The position numbers were made by a program, and so were the translations under genes. Below are positions 8,647 through 16,113 of a DNA stretch of 64,000 bases, piece by piece. Under the pieces are notes generated by a model. It was not told the origin of the DNA, made no database searches, and saw only the letters and a program-made list of their open reading frames with translations. This stretch comes from CAWJNF01 sp963844235. Lineage in GTDB: Bacteria > Actinomycetota > Thermoleophilia > Gaiellales > Gaiellaceae. Position 1 is the first letter of the stretch. Each line of letters starts with the position of its first letter. The stretch covers positions 62,001 through 126,000 of the forward strand of contig CAWJNF010000001.1 of the NCBI GenBank assembly GCA_963844235.1, written 5' to 3'.

Positions 8647-9228
8647 GTGATCTCGGCGCGCAGCCTCGAGAAGCGCTACGGCGAGAAGCAGGTCCTGCGC
8701 GGTATCGACCTCGAGCTGCCCGAGGGCGGCTTTTTGCTCGTTACCGGTCGCAACGGCTCGGGCAAGAGCACGCTGCTGCGCCTGTTCGCGGGTCTCCTGC
8801 GCCCGTCGGGAGGGGAGCTCTCGATCCGTGCGGAGCGCGCTGCCATCGGTTACCTGGGCCACGAGTCGCTCGTCTACCGTGAGCTGACCGCGCTCGAGAA
8901 CCTCGAGCTCTTCGGCCGTCTCTACCGTGTTCCCGAGCGGCGCGAGCGGATCGGCATGCTGCTCGAGCGCTACGGTCTCTGGGACGTGCGGCACGAGCGG
9001 GTCGCTGCGTACTCCCGTGGGATGCAGCAGCGCCTCGCGCTCTGCCGGGCGCTCCTGCACGACCCGGCGCTGCTTCTCCTCGACGAGCCCTTCGCCGGCC
9101 TCGACGGCGAGGGGGCCACGCTGCTCGATCGGGAGCTGGGCGAGCTGCGAGGCACACGCACGCTCGCGGTCAGCTCCCACCAGCCCGAACGGCTGGCGCC
9201 CCTTGCCACCGCGGCTCTCGAATTGTGA
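8647..9228 (+). CDS. ccmA: Heme exporter ATP-binding protein CcmA
   Basis: ABC ATPase of the CcmABC complex that delivers or releases heme for cytochrome c maturation. It has 193 residues, short but normal for CcmA. Walker A is GRNGSGKST (34-42), the signature is YSRGMQQRLALCRALL, and Walker B is LLLLDEPFAGLDGEG, with the switch histidine in SSHQPERL near the C-terminus. Starts at GTG 8647, 15 bases after the prenyltransferase, and overlaps ccmB by 4 bases. The permease genes ccmB and ccmC follow directly, which supports CcmA over a generic ABC ATPase. Confidence 0.88.
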   Translation: MISARSLEKRYGEKQVLRGIDLELPEGGFLLVTGRNGSGKSTLLRLFAGLLRPSGGELSIRAERAAIGYLGHESLVYRELTALENLELFGRLYRVPERRERIGMLLERYGLWDVRHERVAAYSRGMQQRLALCRALLHDPALLLLDEPFAGLDGEGATLLDRELGELRGTRTLAVSSHQPERLAPLATAALEL

Positions 9229-9911
9229 GCGCGGTCGCCCAGCCTGCTCGCGCGCGGCTCACGACGTACGTCGGCGACGTCGCCGCGCTCGTGCGCAAGG
9301 ACCTCCTGCTCGAGCTGCGCGCACGCGAGACGGTGCCGGCGATGCTGCTGTTCGTCGTCTCGGCTCTGACCGTCTTCCACTTCGCGGTTCCCGGTGACCT
9401 GGAGCCGGCGACCGAGGAGGCCGTCGCCAAGGGCCTGCTCTGGATCGCGATCCTGTTCACGGCGCTACTCGGCCTCGCGCGAGCCTTCGCGGCGGAGCGA
9501 GAGCAAGACGTCCTGGACGGCCTCGTGCTCGCGCCGAGCGACCGGAGCGCGATCTGGCTCTCGAAGACGGTGACGGTCACCGCGTTCCTCGTGCTCATGG
9601 AGATCGTGGCGCTCCCGGTCTTCGCGCTGCTCTACGCGCCCCTCGACGCGGCCACGATCGGGGCCGTTCTCCTGGCCGATATCGGCATCGCGGCGGTGGG
9701 CTCGCTGCTCTCGGCGATGGCGCTCGCGAGCCGGACCGGCGAGTTGATCCTGCCTCTGCTCTTCCTCCCGCTCGCAGTCCCGATCGTCGTCGGCGGAGTC
9801 GGCGCCTCCATCGCCGATGAGCCTGCTCGCTTCGTCGGCTTCCTCGTCCTCTACGACGCCATCTTTGCGATCATCTCGTGGGCCGCCTTTGAGTACGTCG
9901 TTACGGAATAG
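9225..9911 (+). CDS. ccmB: Heme exporter membrane subunit CcmB
   Basis: ABC permease subunit of the heme export complex, 228 residues with about six hydrophobic segments. The N-terminal half has RKDLLLELRARETVPAMLLF and AREQDVLDGLVLAPSDRSAIWLSK-like sequence (FAAEREQDVLDGL), typical of CcmB. The GTG start overlaps the end of ccmA (GTGA). Its 3' end is overlapped by the apparent start of ccmC, so the subunits are probably translated together. Confidence 0.87.
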   Translation: MSAVAQPARARLTTYVGDVAALVRKDLLLELRARETVPAMLLFVVSALTVFHFAVPGDLEPATEEAVAKGLLWIAILFTALLGLARAFAAEREQDVLDGLVLAPSDRSAIWLSKTVTVTAFLVLMEIVALPVFALLYAPLDAATIGAVLLADIGIAAVGSLLSAMALASRTGELILPLLFLPLAVPIVVGGVGASIADEPARFVGFLVLYDAIFAIISWAAFEYVVTE

Positions 9912-10581
9912 TCCGGGACCGGCCCTCGCCGTCCTCGCGTTCTGCCTGCTGCTCGCCGGCGTCTCGCTCGCGTTCTGGTGGGCGCCGATCGACGCCGATC
10001 AGGGCTTCAGCCAGAAGATCTTCTACATTCACGTCCCGGTCGCGCTGACCGCCTATGCCTGCTTCGGTTGGGGTGCCTGGAAGGCCTTGCGCCTGCTCTG
10101 GACCGGCGAAGAGAAGTACGACCTCGAGAGCTACACCGCGGTCCACATGGGTGTCATCTTCGGTCTCCTGACTCTGGCCACGGGCTCGATCTGGGCGAAG
10201 ATCTCGTGGAACGTCTGGTGGACCTGGGACGAGCGCCAGCTCGTCGTCTTCCTGATCCTCTTCCTCTTCTACTCGGCGTACTTCATGCTGCGCTACTCGA
10301 TCGACCCGGGCCCCCGCCGGGAGCGGATCTCCGCGGTGTACGCGCTCTTCGGTGCCGCGCTCATCCCGACGAGCTTCCTGGCCGTGCGCCTCCTCGGCAC
10401 CTTTCTCCACCCGAACCCGCTGATCAACTCGCGCGGGCCGCAGATGAGCGGCTCGATGCTCGGCGTGTTCCTGATCGCCTTTGCCGGCATGCTCGCGCTC
10501 GGTTTCGCCCTCTACCAGACGGAGCTCGCCGGCAAGCGGCTGGACGCTCGCCTGAAGGAGCTCCGAAGGGCGCTCGCGTGA
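9889..10581 (+). CDS. ccmC: Heme-handling protein CcmC (CcmC/CcsA family)
   Basis: Integral membrane heme-binding protein with about six helices that works with CcmAB. It carries the tryptophan-rich WWTWDERQ motif, an early conserved histidine in KIFYIHVPVA and another in the AVHMGVIFG region. The reading frame is open far upstream inside ccmB. The TTG at 9889 gives 230 residues, the usual CcmC length, and a 23-base overlap with ccmB, so I take it as the start. No ATG or GTG lies at a sensible position. Ends in GTGA with the next small gene. Confidence 0.85.
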   Translation: MSTSLRNSPGPALAVLAFCLLLAGVSLAFWWAPIDADQGFSQKIFYIHVPVALTAYACFGWGAWKALRLLWTGEEKYDLESYTAVHMGVIFGLLTLATGSIWAKISWNVWWTWDERQLVVFLILFLFYSAYFMLRYSIDPGPRRERISAVYALFGAALIPTSFLAVRLLGTFLHPNPLINSRGPQMSGSMLGVFLIAFAGMLALGFALYQTELAGKRLDARLKELRRALA

Positions 10582-10760
10582 CCACCGAGGAGACCTACGT
10601 CACGGCGGCCTACGCCGTCGTCCTCGGGGCGGTGCTGCTTTACGTCGTCATCTACGCGTTCAAGATGGCGAGGCTGCAGCGCGAGGTGAGTGAGCTCGCC
10701 GAGCTCGCGACTCGGCGGCGCGGACACGAAGTCGAGCCCGAGCCCGAGCGAGTCGGGTGA
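10578..10760 (+). CDS. ccmD: CcmD-like small membrane protein
   Basis: A 60-residue protein with one transmembrane helix (about residues 8-26) followed by a basic, coiled-coil-like tail (MARLQREVSELAELATRR) and an acidic end. Size, topology and position directly after ccmC match CcmD, which helps release holo-CcmE from CcmABC. Sequence identity cannot be judged for so short a protein. The GTG start overlaps the ccmC stop (GTGA). Confidence 0.65.
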   Translation: MTTEETYVTAAYAVVLGAVLLYVVIYAFKMARLQREVSELAELATRRRGHEVEPEPERVG

Positions 10761-10767
10761 TTCAGTA

Positions 10768-11565
10768 GTGGGCGAGCTTGCCCTCGTGCTCATCTGGCCG
10801 GCCCTGATCGGGTACGGCGAGGCGGCTGTCGCGTACCTCGGGGAGACGATCCGCCCCGGGCGGCTCGCACGCTATGCGATCTGGGGCGTGCGTCTCGGCT
10901 GGCTCGCCCAGACCGTGCTCCTGATCGCCCAGGCAGCCCATGCGGATGGCTTCGCCTGGGACTCCTGGGCCGGCTCGCTCAACCTGTTCGTGTGGATGTG
11001 TGTCGGGGCCTACCTGATCTGGGGCTGCCGTCCACCGTTTCGTCTGCTCGGGCTCGCCGTCATGCCGCTGGCAGCTGTGCTCCTCGTCCTCGCCTGGGCG
11101 GCGGGCGGCGCCGGAGGAGGCCGGAAGAGCGACCTCGGGAGCGTCTTCCTCGCGTTCCACGTCGGTCTCGTGCTGGCGGCGTTTGCCGGCTTCACGCTCG
11201 CCGCCGGCCTGGCCGCCGTGTACCTGTGGCAGGACCGACGGCTGAAGCGCCGCTCGCCGAGCTTGTTGCGGGTACGTGCCCCCTCCCTCGCCACGCTCGA
11301 CGGCCTCATCGGCCGCACTGTGACGGTCGCCCTGCCGGCGCTGACCATCGGTGTCGGCATCGGCTTCACGCGCCTCGAGTCGGAGCCCAGGGCGTTCGAC
11401 GCGGTCATGGCCATGACCCTTGCTGCGTGGGTGGTGTACGCGGCGTTCCTCGTCCTTCGTCACGAGTCGGGCTGGCATGGCCGCCGGGCCGCGTATCTCG
11501 CGCTCGCCGGCTTCGCCCTCGTAATCGCAGTTCGCCTCGGCGCGGCCGTCATCACCCACGTATGA
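10768..11565 (+). CDS. HemX/CcsA-family cytochrome c assembly membrane protein
   Basis: A 265-residue polytopic protein with about eight hydrophobic helices and the tryptophan-rich/CcsA architecture. Conserved features include AFHVGLVLAAFAGFTLAAG and the YLWQDRRLKRR loop. In Bacillus and others, hemX (same fold) sits beside hemA and tunes its level. Here it immediately precedes hemA, so HemX is the best analogue, though a CcsA-like cytochrome c role with the upstream ccm genes is also possible. I chose the GTG at 10768 because upstream sequence overlaps the CcmD-like gene and is not hydrophobic. Confidence 0.75.
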   Translation: MGELALVLIWPALIGYGEAAVAYLGETIRPGRLARYAIWGVRLGWLAQTVLLIAQAAHADGFAWDSWAGSLNLFVWMCVGAYLIWGCRPPFRLLGLAVMPLAAVLLVLAWAAGGAGGGRKSDLGSVFLAFHVGLVLAAFAGFTLAAGLAAVYLWQDRRLKRRSPSLLRVRAPSLATLDGLIGRTVTVALPALTIGVGIGFTRLESEPRAFDAVMAMTLAAWVVYAAFLVLRHESGWHGRRAAYLALAGFALVIAVRLGAAVITHV

Positions 11566-11572
11566 GCAGCTG

Positions 11573-12841
11573 ATGACGCGTCTCCTCCTCGTCGGCACCT
11601 CGCACCGCCACGCGCCTGTCGAGTTGCGGGAGCGGCTCGCGCTCGACGACCTCGCAGCGACGGAGCTGGCGGGGCGGCTCGCCGGCTCGCTGGGCGAGGC
11701 GGTCGCCCTCTCGACCTGCAACCGCGTCTGCCTCTACGTCGCCTCGGACGACTCCGAGCCCGCACGTGAGCAAGCAGTCGCCGAGCTCGTCGCGCTGTCG
11801 GGCCTGCCGCGCGCGGAGCTCGAGAGCTCGTTGTACGTCAAGGAGGATCGGGAGGCTGCACTCCACCTCTTCCGGGTGGCCGCCGGGCTCGACTCCCTCG
11901 TTCCCGGCGAGGCGGAGATCCTCGGCCAGGTGAGGAGCGCGTACGAGGCGGCCGAGAACGCGGGCGGCGCCGGTCCCGTCCTGCACCGTCTCTTCCGTCA
12001 GGCGCTGCACGTCGGCAAGCGCGTGCGTCGTGAGACGAGCATCGGCGAGAACCCCGCCTCCGTCTCCTCCGCGGCGGCCGAGCTCGCCGCCCGCGTCTTC
12101 GACGATCTCGAGAAGCGGTCGGTCCTGCTCGTCGGCGCGGGCAAGATGGGCGAGCTGGCCGCGCGTAATCTCCGTTCCCGCGGCGTCGAGCGGCTTTGCG
12201 TCGCCAATCGCTCGGTGGGTCGGGCCGCGCAGCTCGCAGAGCGGCTCGGGGCCACGGCAGTTGAGCTCACCGCCCTCGCGGAGGAGCTCGAGCGGGCCGA
12301 CATCGTGATCTCGGCCACGGGCTCGCAGGGGTTCGTCCTGACGGCCGAGACGGTGAAGCGCGCCGTTCGTGCCCGCCGCGGCCGGCCGATCTTCTTCGTC
12401 GACATCGCCGTGCCGCGCGATCTCGACCCGGCGATCAACGATCTCGACGGGTGCTACCTGTACGACGTCGACGATCTCGACCGCGTCGTCCGGGAGTCCC
12501 TGGCAGGCCGCCGCGGCGAGGCACAGCGGGCAGAGGCGATAGCGGAGGCAGAAGCGGAGGAGTTCCGCGCCTGGCAGCTCTCACGGGAGGTCGTGCCGGC
12601 GATCGCCCAGCTTCGGTCGCGCGGCGAGGAGATCCGCCGCACCGAGCTCGCGCGGGCCCGGTCGCGCCTCGAGCGGCTGTCTCCGAGCGAGCGGCGTGCC
12701 GTCGAGTCGCTGACCGCAGGCATCGTGGCGAAGCTCCTCCATGCGCCGACGGTACGGCTCAAGGAGGCTGCGGCGACTCCCGCCGGGACCGCCTACGCGG
12801 AGACCGTGCGGGAGCTTTTCGGTCTTCCGGACGACAGCTGA
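11573..12841 (+). CDS. hemA: Glutamyl-tRNA reductase
   Basis: First committed enzyme of C5-pathway tetrapyrrole synthesis: reduces glutamyl-tRNA(Glu) to glutamate-1-semialdehyde with NADPH. It has 422 residues. The N-terminal catalytic domain has GTSHRHAPVELRER and the active-site cysteine C49 in STCNRV. The middle Rossmann domain has VGAGKMGELAARNL, and a C-terminal helical dimerisation domain follows. Starts at ATG just after the HemX-like gene; hemC follows after 10 bases. No hemL gene is in the window. Confidence 0.95.
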   Translation: MTRLLLVGTSHRHAPVELRERLALDDLAATELAGRLAGSLGEAVALSTCNRVCLYVASDDSEPAREQAVAELVALSGLPRAELESSLYVKEDREAALHLFRVAAGLDSLVPGEAEILGQVRSAYEAAENAGGAGPVLHRLFRQALHVGKRVRRETSIGENPASVSSAAAELAARVFDDLEKRSVLLVGAGKMGELAARNLRSRGVERLCVANRSVGRAAQLAERLGATAVELTALAEELERADIVISATGSQGFVLTAETVKRAVRARRGRPIFFVDIAVPRDLDPAINDLDGCYLYDVDDLDRVVRESLAGRRGEAQRAEAIAEAEAEEFRAWQLSREVVPAIAQLRSRGEEIRRTELARARSRLERLSPSERRAVESLTAGIVAKLLHAPTVRLKEAAATPAGTAYAETVRELFGLPDDS

Positions 12842-12851
12842 CGGCCGTGTC

Positions 12852-13697
12852 GTGCTGATCAGACTCGGCTCGCGCGGAAGCCGGCTCGCGCTGACCCAGG
12901 CTACCCACGCGTCGGACGCGTTGCGAGTCGCGAGGCCCGATCTCGAGATCGCGCTCGTTCCGATCACGACGGCAGGGGATCGCGATCGGACGAGGCCGTT
13001 CGGTGAGATCGGAGCCCGCGGCGTCTTCGTGAAGGAGCTCGAGGAGGCACTCCTCGCCCGCAACGTGGACGTTGCAGTCCACTCCGCCAAGGACATGACG
13101 TCGACCGCCGTCGCCGGCCTCTCGGTCGGGGCGTACCTCGAGCGCGACGACCCCCGCGACGCCCTCTGCGGTGCTGCGCGGCTCCAGCCCGGCATGCGGA
13201 TCGGGACTGCGTCGGTCCGCCGCCGGGCGTTGCTCCTCGCTCTCGAGCCGAGCCTGAGCGTCGAGCCGCTTCGCGGGAACGTCGACACGCGCTTGCGGAA
13301 GCGGGGCGAGCGCGGCCTCGACGCGATCGTGCTCGCCGCCGCCGGCCTCGTCCGGCTCGGGCTCGAGACCGAGATCGGTTACCGCTTCGATCCCGACGAG
13401 CTTCTGCCGGAGGCCGGCCAGGGCGCCGTCGCGCTGCAGGTCAGGGAGGGCGAGGACGACCTCGTGAGCCTCCTGGACGACCGGGACACGCGCCGCCGCG
13501 TCGAGGCCGAGCGCACTTGCGTCGCGCGAGTGGGCGGTGGCTGCCTCGCGCCGGTCGCAGCTCATCACGACGGCATTGCTCTGAAAGCCCTCGTGGCCGC
13601 CGAGGACGGCTCGTGGGTGGAGCGGCGCAGCGGCGTCGATCCTCTCGCCGTCGCGGACGAGCTGCTTGCCGCGGCGACCGCCCGATCTGCCCTGTGA
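12852..13697 (+). CDS. hemC: Porphobilinogen deaminase (hydroxymethylbilane synthase)
   Basis: Polymerises four porphobilinogens into hydroxymethylbilane. The 281-residue protein opens with IRLGSRGSRLALTQA, has the catalytic KDM in HSAKDMTS and the substrate-binding RIGTASVRRRA. The dipyrromethane-cofactor cysteine is about C231 in GGGCLAP. The C-terminal domain is slightly short compared with E. coli (313). The GTG at 12852 is chosen because it lies directly before the first strand. It ends in a GTGA overlap with hemD. Confidence 0.94.
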   Translation: MLIRLGSRGSRLALTQATHASDALRVARPDLEIALVPITTAGDRDRTRPFGEIGARGVFVKELEEALLARNVDVAVHSAKDMTSTAVAGLSVGAYLERDDPRDALCGAARLQPGMRIGTASVRRRALLLALEPSLSVEPLRGNVDTRLRKRGERGLDAIVLAAAGLVRLGLETEIGYRFDPDELLPEAGQGAVALQVREGEDDLVSLLDDRDTRRRVEAERTCVARVGGGCLAPVAAHHDGIALKALVAAEDGSWVERRSGVDPLAVADELLAAATARSAL

Positions 13698-14362
13698 CCA
13701 CTCCCTGCCGTGTCGTCGTGACCGGCGCTGACGCGACTTCCGGGAGGCTCGCCGCGCTGCTCGAGGCGAAGGGCCTGGTCCCGATCGTGTGCCCGCTCGT
13801 CCGTACGGTCGACGTGCCCGGCCCCGCGGTACGCGGCGAGAGCTACGCATGGCTCGTCGTCACGAGTGCCCGGGCCGCTGAGACTCTCGCCGAGCGGGTC
13901 GCGGGGCGGCTGCCGGCGGTTGCGGCTGTCGGGCCGGGCACGGCAGAGGCGCTGCGTGCCCACCAGATCGAGCCCCGACTCGTTGCGCGGGAGTCGACGC
14001 AGGAGGGGCTGGTACGGGAGCTTCGCCCTCTCCTCGAGCCCGGCGATCGCGTCCTCTTCGCCGGGGCGGCCGGCGCGCGCGACGTGATCGCGCGCGAGCT
14101 CGACGCGGATGTGGTCGTCCTCTACAGGACCGAGGAGGAAGCCGTCGAGTGCTTCCCCGAGGCGGATCTCGTCGTGCTTGCCTCCGCCTCCGCCGCCAGG
14201 GCGTTCGCGCGGCTCGCCGTCGATCTCCCTTGCGTCTCGATCGGGCCCGTGACCACCGCCGAGGCAAGCGGGCTCGGGCTGCGGATCGTCGCCGAGGCGG
14301 CGCGGCACGACCTCGACGGGCTCGCCGAGGCGGTTACGCTAGCCGCATCCGGCCTGTCGTAA
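13694..14362 (+). CDS. hemD: Uroporphyrinogen-III synthase
   Basis: Closes hydroxymethylbilane to uroporphyrinogen III. HemD is poorly conserved, but the 222-residue length, the two-lobed alpha/beta pattern, WLVVTSARAAETLAERV, AVGPGTAEALRA and the late LASASAARAFARL and SIGPVTTAEASGLGLRI blocks are characteristic. The position after hemC with a 4-base overlap (GTG at 13694) supports it. Its 3' end overlaps the region where the downstream SAM hydrolase must start. Confidence 0.9.
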   Translation: MTTPCRVVVTGADATSGRLAALLEAKGLVPIVCPLVRTVDVPGPAVRGESYAWLVVTSARAAETLAERVAGRLPAVAAVGPGTAEALRAHQIEPRLVARESTQEGLVRELRPLLEPGDRVLFAGAAGARDVIARELDADVVVLYRTEEEAVECFPEADLVVLASASAARAFARLAVDLPCVSIGPVTTAEASGLGLRIVAEAARHDLDGLAEAVTLAASGLS

Positions 14363-15159
14363 CCCTGCTCACCGACTACGGCGTCGTGGACGAGTTCGTC
14401 GGCGTTGCCCACGGCGTGATCAAGCGGATCGCGCCGGACGCCGACGTGATCGACATCACGCACGGCATTCTCCCGCAGCACGTGTTGCAAGGGGCGCTTG
14501 TCCTGGCCGACGCGCTGCCGTTCATGCCGGTCGGCGTGCATCTCTCGGTCGTCGACCCGGGAGTCGGCGGCAGTCGCCGCCCACTCGCCTTGCGTGGCGG
14601 TGACGGCCGGCTGTATGTCGGGCCCGACAACGGCCTGCTGCTGGTGGCCGCAGACCGGCTCGGCGGGGTGACCGAGGCGGTCGAGCTCACAGAGGCCGCC
14701 TACATGCTGGAGCCGGTGTCCGCCACCTTCCACGGCCGCGACATCTTCGCGCCGGCCGCCGCGTACCTCGCGAACGGCGTGCCGCTCGGGAAGCTCGGGC
14801 CTACCCTCGACCCCGCCGCCCTCGTCCGTGTCACGCTGCCGGAAGCCCGTGTCGATGACGGTCGCGTGCACGCGACCGTGGTCGTCGTCGACCGCTTCGG
14901 AAACCTACGCCTCAACGTGACGGCGGAGGATCTCCGCGAGGCGGTCATCGAGCTCGGCGACGCGATCGAAGTCGAGGTCGACGGGCGTCACTACGCTGCC
15001 GTCGTGGCTCGCACGTTCGCCGACGTCGGTCTCGGGAAGCTCATCCTCTACGCCGACTCGTCTCGCAGCATGTCGCTGGCCATCAACCGCGGCAGCGCCG
15101 CCCGCCATCTCGCCGTGGTCACGGGTCAGGGCGTCGCACTGGTCGCACCCCAGGAGTGA
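14347..15159 (+). CDS. SAM hydrolase / SAM hydroxide adenosyltransferase (DUF62); start codon unclear
   Basis: Protein of the chlorinase/fluorinase-like family; most members hydrolyse S-adenosylmethionine to adenosine and methionine. Family motifs are VTLLTDYG at the N-terminus, DITHGI, VVDPGVGGSRRP, VGPDNGLL, FHGRDIFAPAAAYLA and DRFGNLRLN. Homology begins within a few codons of 14350. No ATG, GTG or TTG exists there in frame; the nearest are TTG 14230 and GTG 14149, deep inside hemD with arginine-rich, unlikely sequence. I place the start at the ATC at 14347, giving about 270 residues, the family length. The product is clear, the start is not. Confidence 0.78.
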   Translation: MRPVVTLLTDYGVVDEFVGVAHGVIKRIAPDADVIDITHGILPQHVLQGALVLADALPFMPVGVHLSVVDPGVGGSRRPLALRGGDGRLYVGPDNGLLLVAADRLGGVTEAVELTEAAYMLEPVSATFHGRDIFAPAAAYLANGVPLGKLGPTLDPAALVRVTLPEARVDDGRVHATVVVVDRFGNLRLNVTAEDLREAVIELGDAIEVEVDGRHYAAVVARTFADVGLGKLILYADSSRSMSLAINRGSAARHLAVVTGQGVALVAPQE

Positions 15160-15788
15160 ACGAGAGGCTCGACAAGCTCGGCCGCCGCTTCGCGCGCCTG
15201 ACGACGAACGCAGTCGTCGCGCGACCGGCGCTCTGGCCGCTCTTCCGCCGCCCGTTGCGCGCGCAGTTCGACTACCTCGCCGGCCAGTGGGAGCAGATGC
15301 GGGGGCCGGAGGCACTCGCCCCGCTTGCCGCCGCGCTCGAGCGTGTCGACGCGGCGAAGCGGGTGCTCGACGTGGGAACGGGAACCGGAAAAGCTGCGAG
15401 GCTCGTGGCTGCCCGTTTCGCGAACGCGGAGGTGGTCGGGGTCGATCTGTCGCCGGAGATGATCACGAACGCGAGGCGGCTGCTGTCTCCCGAGCTCGAG
15501 GGACGGGTGCGTTTCGAGGTCGCGGACGCGTCCAGGCTGCCCTACCCGGCCAGGGCCTTCGACCTGGTCGTCCTCCTCAACATGATCCCGTTCTTCGAGG
15601 AGCTCGCTCGGGTGACGGCGGCCGGTGGGACGCTCGTGCTCGCCTTCCAGTCGGGACCTGCCACGCCAATCTGGGTGCCTCCCGAGGAGTTGCGCGAGCG
15701 TCTGGCGCCGCTCGGGTTCGGGGACTTCGAGGAGCTTGTCGCCGGCGAGGGAACGGCGTTCCTTGCCCACAAGCCCGAGCCGCGTTAA
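15156..15788 (+). CDS. Class I SAM-dependent methyltransferase
   Basis: A 210-residue Rossmann-type methyltransferase. Motif I is VLDVGTGTGKAARLVA, the acidic end of strand 2 is VVGVDLSPEMI, and motifs II/III are FEVADASRLPYPARAFDLVVLLNM. An N-terminal helical extension precedes the domain. The substrate is not evident. The GTG start overlaps the SAM-hydrolase stop (GTGA), so it is the last gene of the heme block; a terminator-like hairpin follows. Confidence 0.85.
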   Translation: MNERLDKLGRRFARLTTNAVVARPALWPLFRRPLRAQFDYLAGQWEQMRGPEALAPLAAALERVDAAKRVLDVGTGTGKAARLVAARFANAEVVGVDLSPEMITNARRLLSPELEGRVRFEVADASRLPYPARAFDLVVLLNMIPFFEELARVTAAGGTLVLAFQSGPATPIWVPPEELRERLAPLGFGDFEELVAGEGTAFLAHKPEPR

Positions 15789-15798
15789 GATCCTGCCG

Positions 15799-15843
15799 AA
15801 CGACGTTCGCGGCGCGGTCGCACCGGCCCGGACGTCGTTTTTT
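15799..15843 (+). terminator. Probable intrinsic terminator of the heme/ccm block
   Basis: AACGACGT (15799-15806) pairs with ACGTCGTT (15832-15839), an 8-bp stem, and is followed by a run of six T (15838-15843). The 25-base loop is GC-rich and may fold further. It lies 11 bases past the methyltransferase stop. The rest of the gap up to 16113 shows no convincing gene; a weak 6-bp hairpin (GAGCGG/CCGCTC, 16089-16107) follows the stop of the minus-strand MFS gene. Confidence 0.6.
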
Positions 15844-16113
15844 CGCGCCCGTGTCAGCGGCGGAGCCACGTGCCCTTCGTCCGCGCGGCGGCCGGTGCAT
15901 GCGCCTCGATCGTGTCCAGTACGGCTCGAGCCCGGGATTGCGGTAACTCAGGCCGCGACCGCCGCGACTGCGCCCGCGACGGCCACAACCCATCCCCACG
16001 GCGTTCGGGTCCGGTACACGCGTGCCGGCTACGTGCTCATGTGAACTTCATTTCGATCTGGCCCCGATCGCACGAGCCCGCGACTTCGGAGCGGCGATTC
16101 ACCGCTCGGAGTA

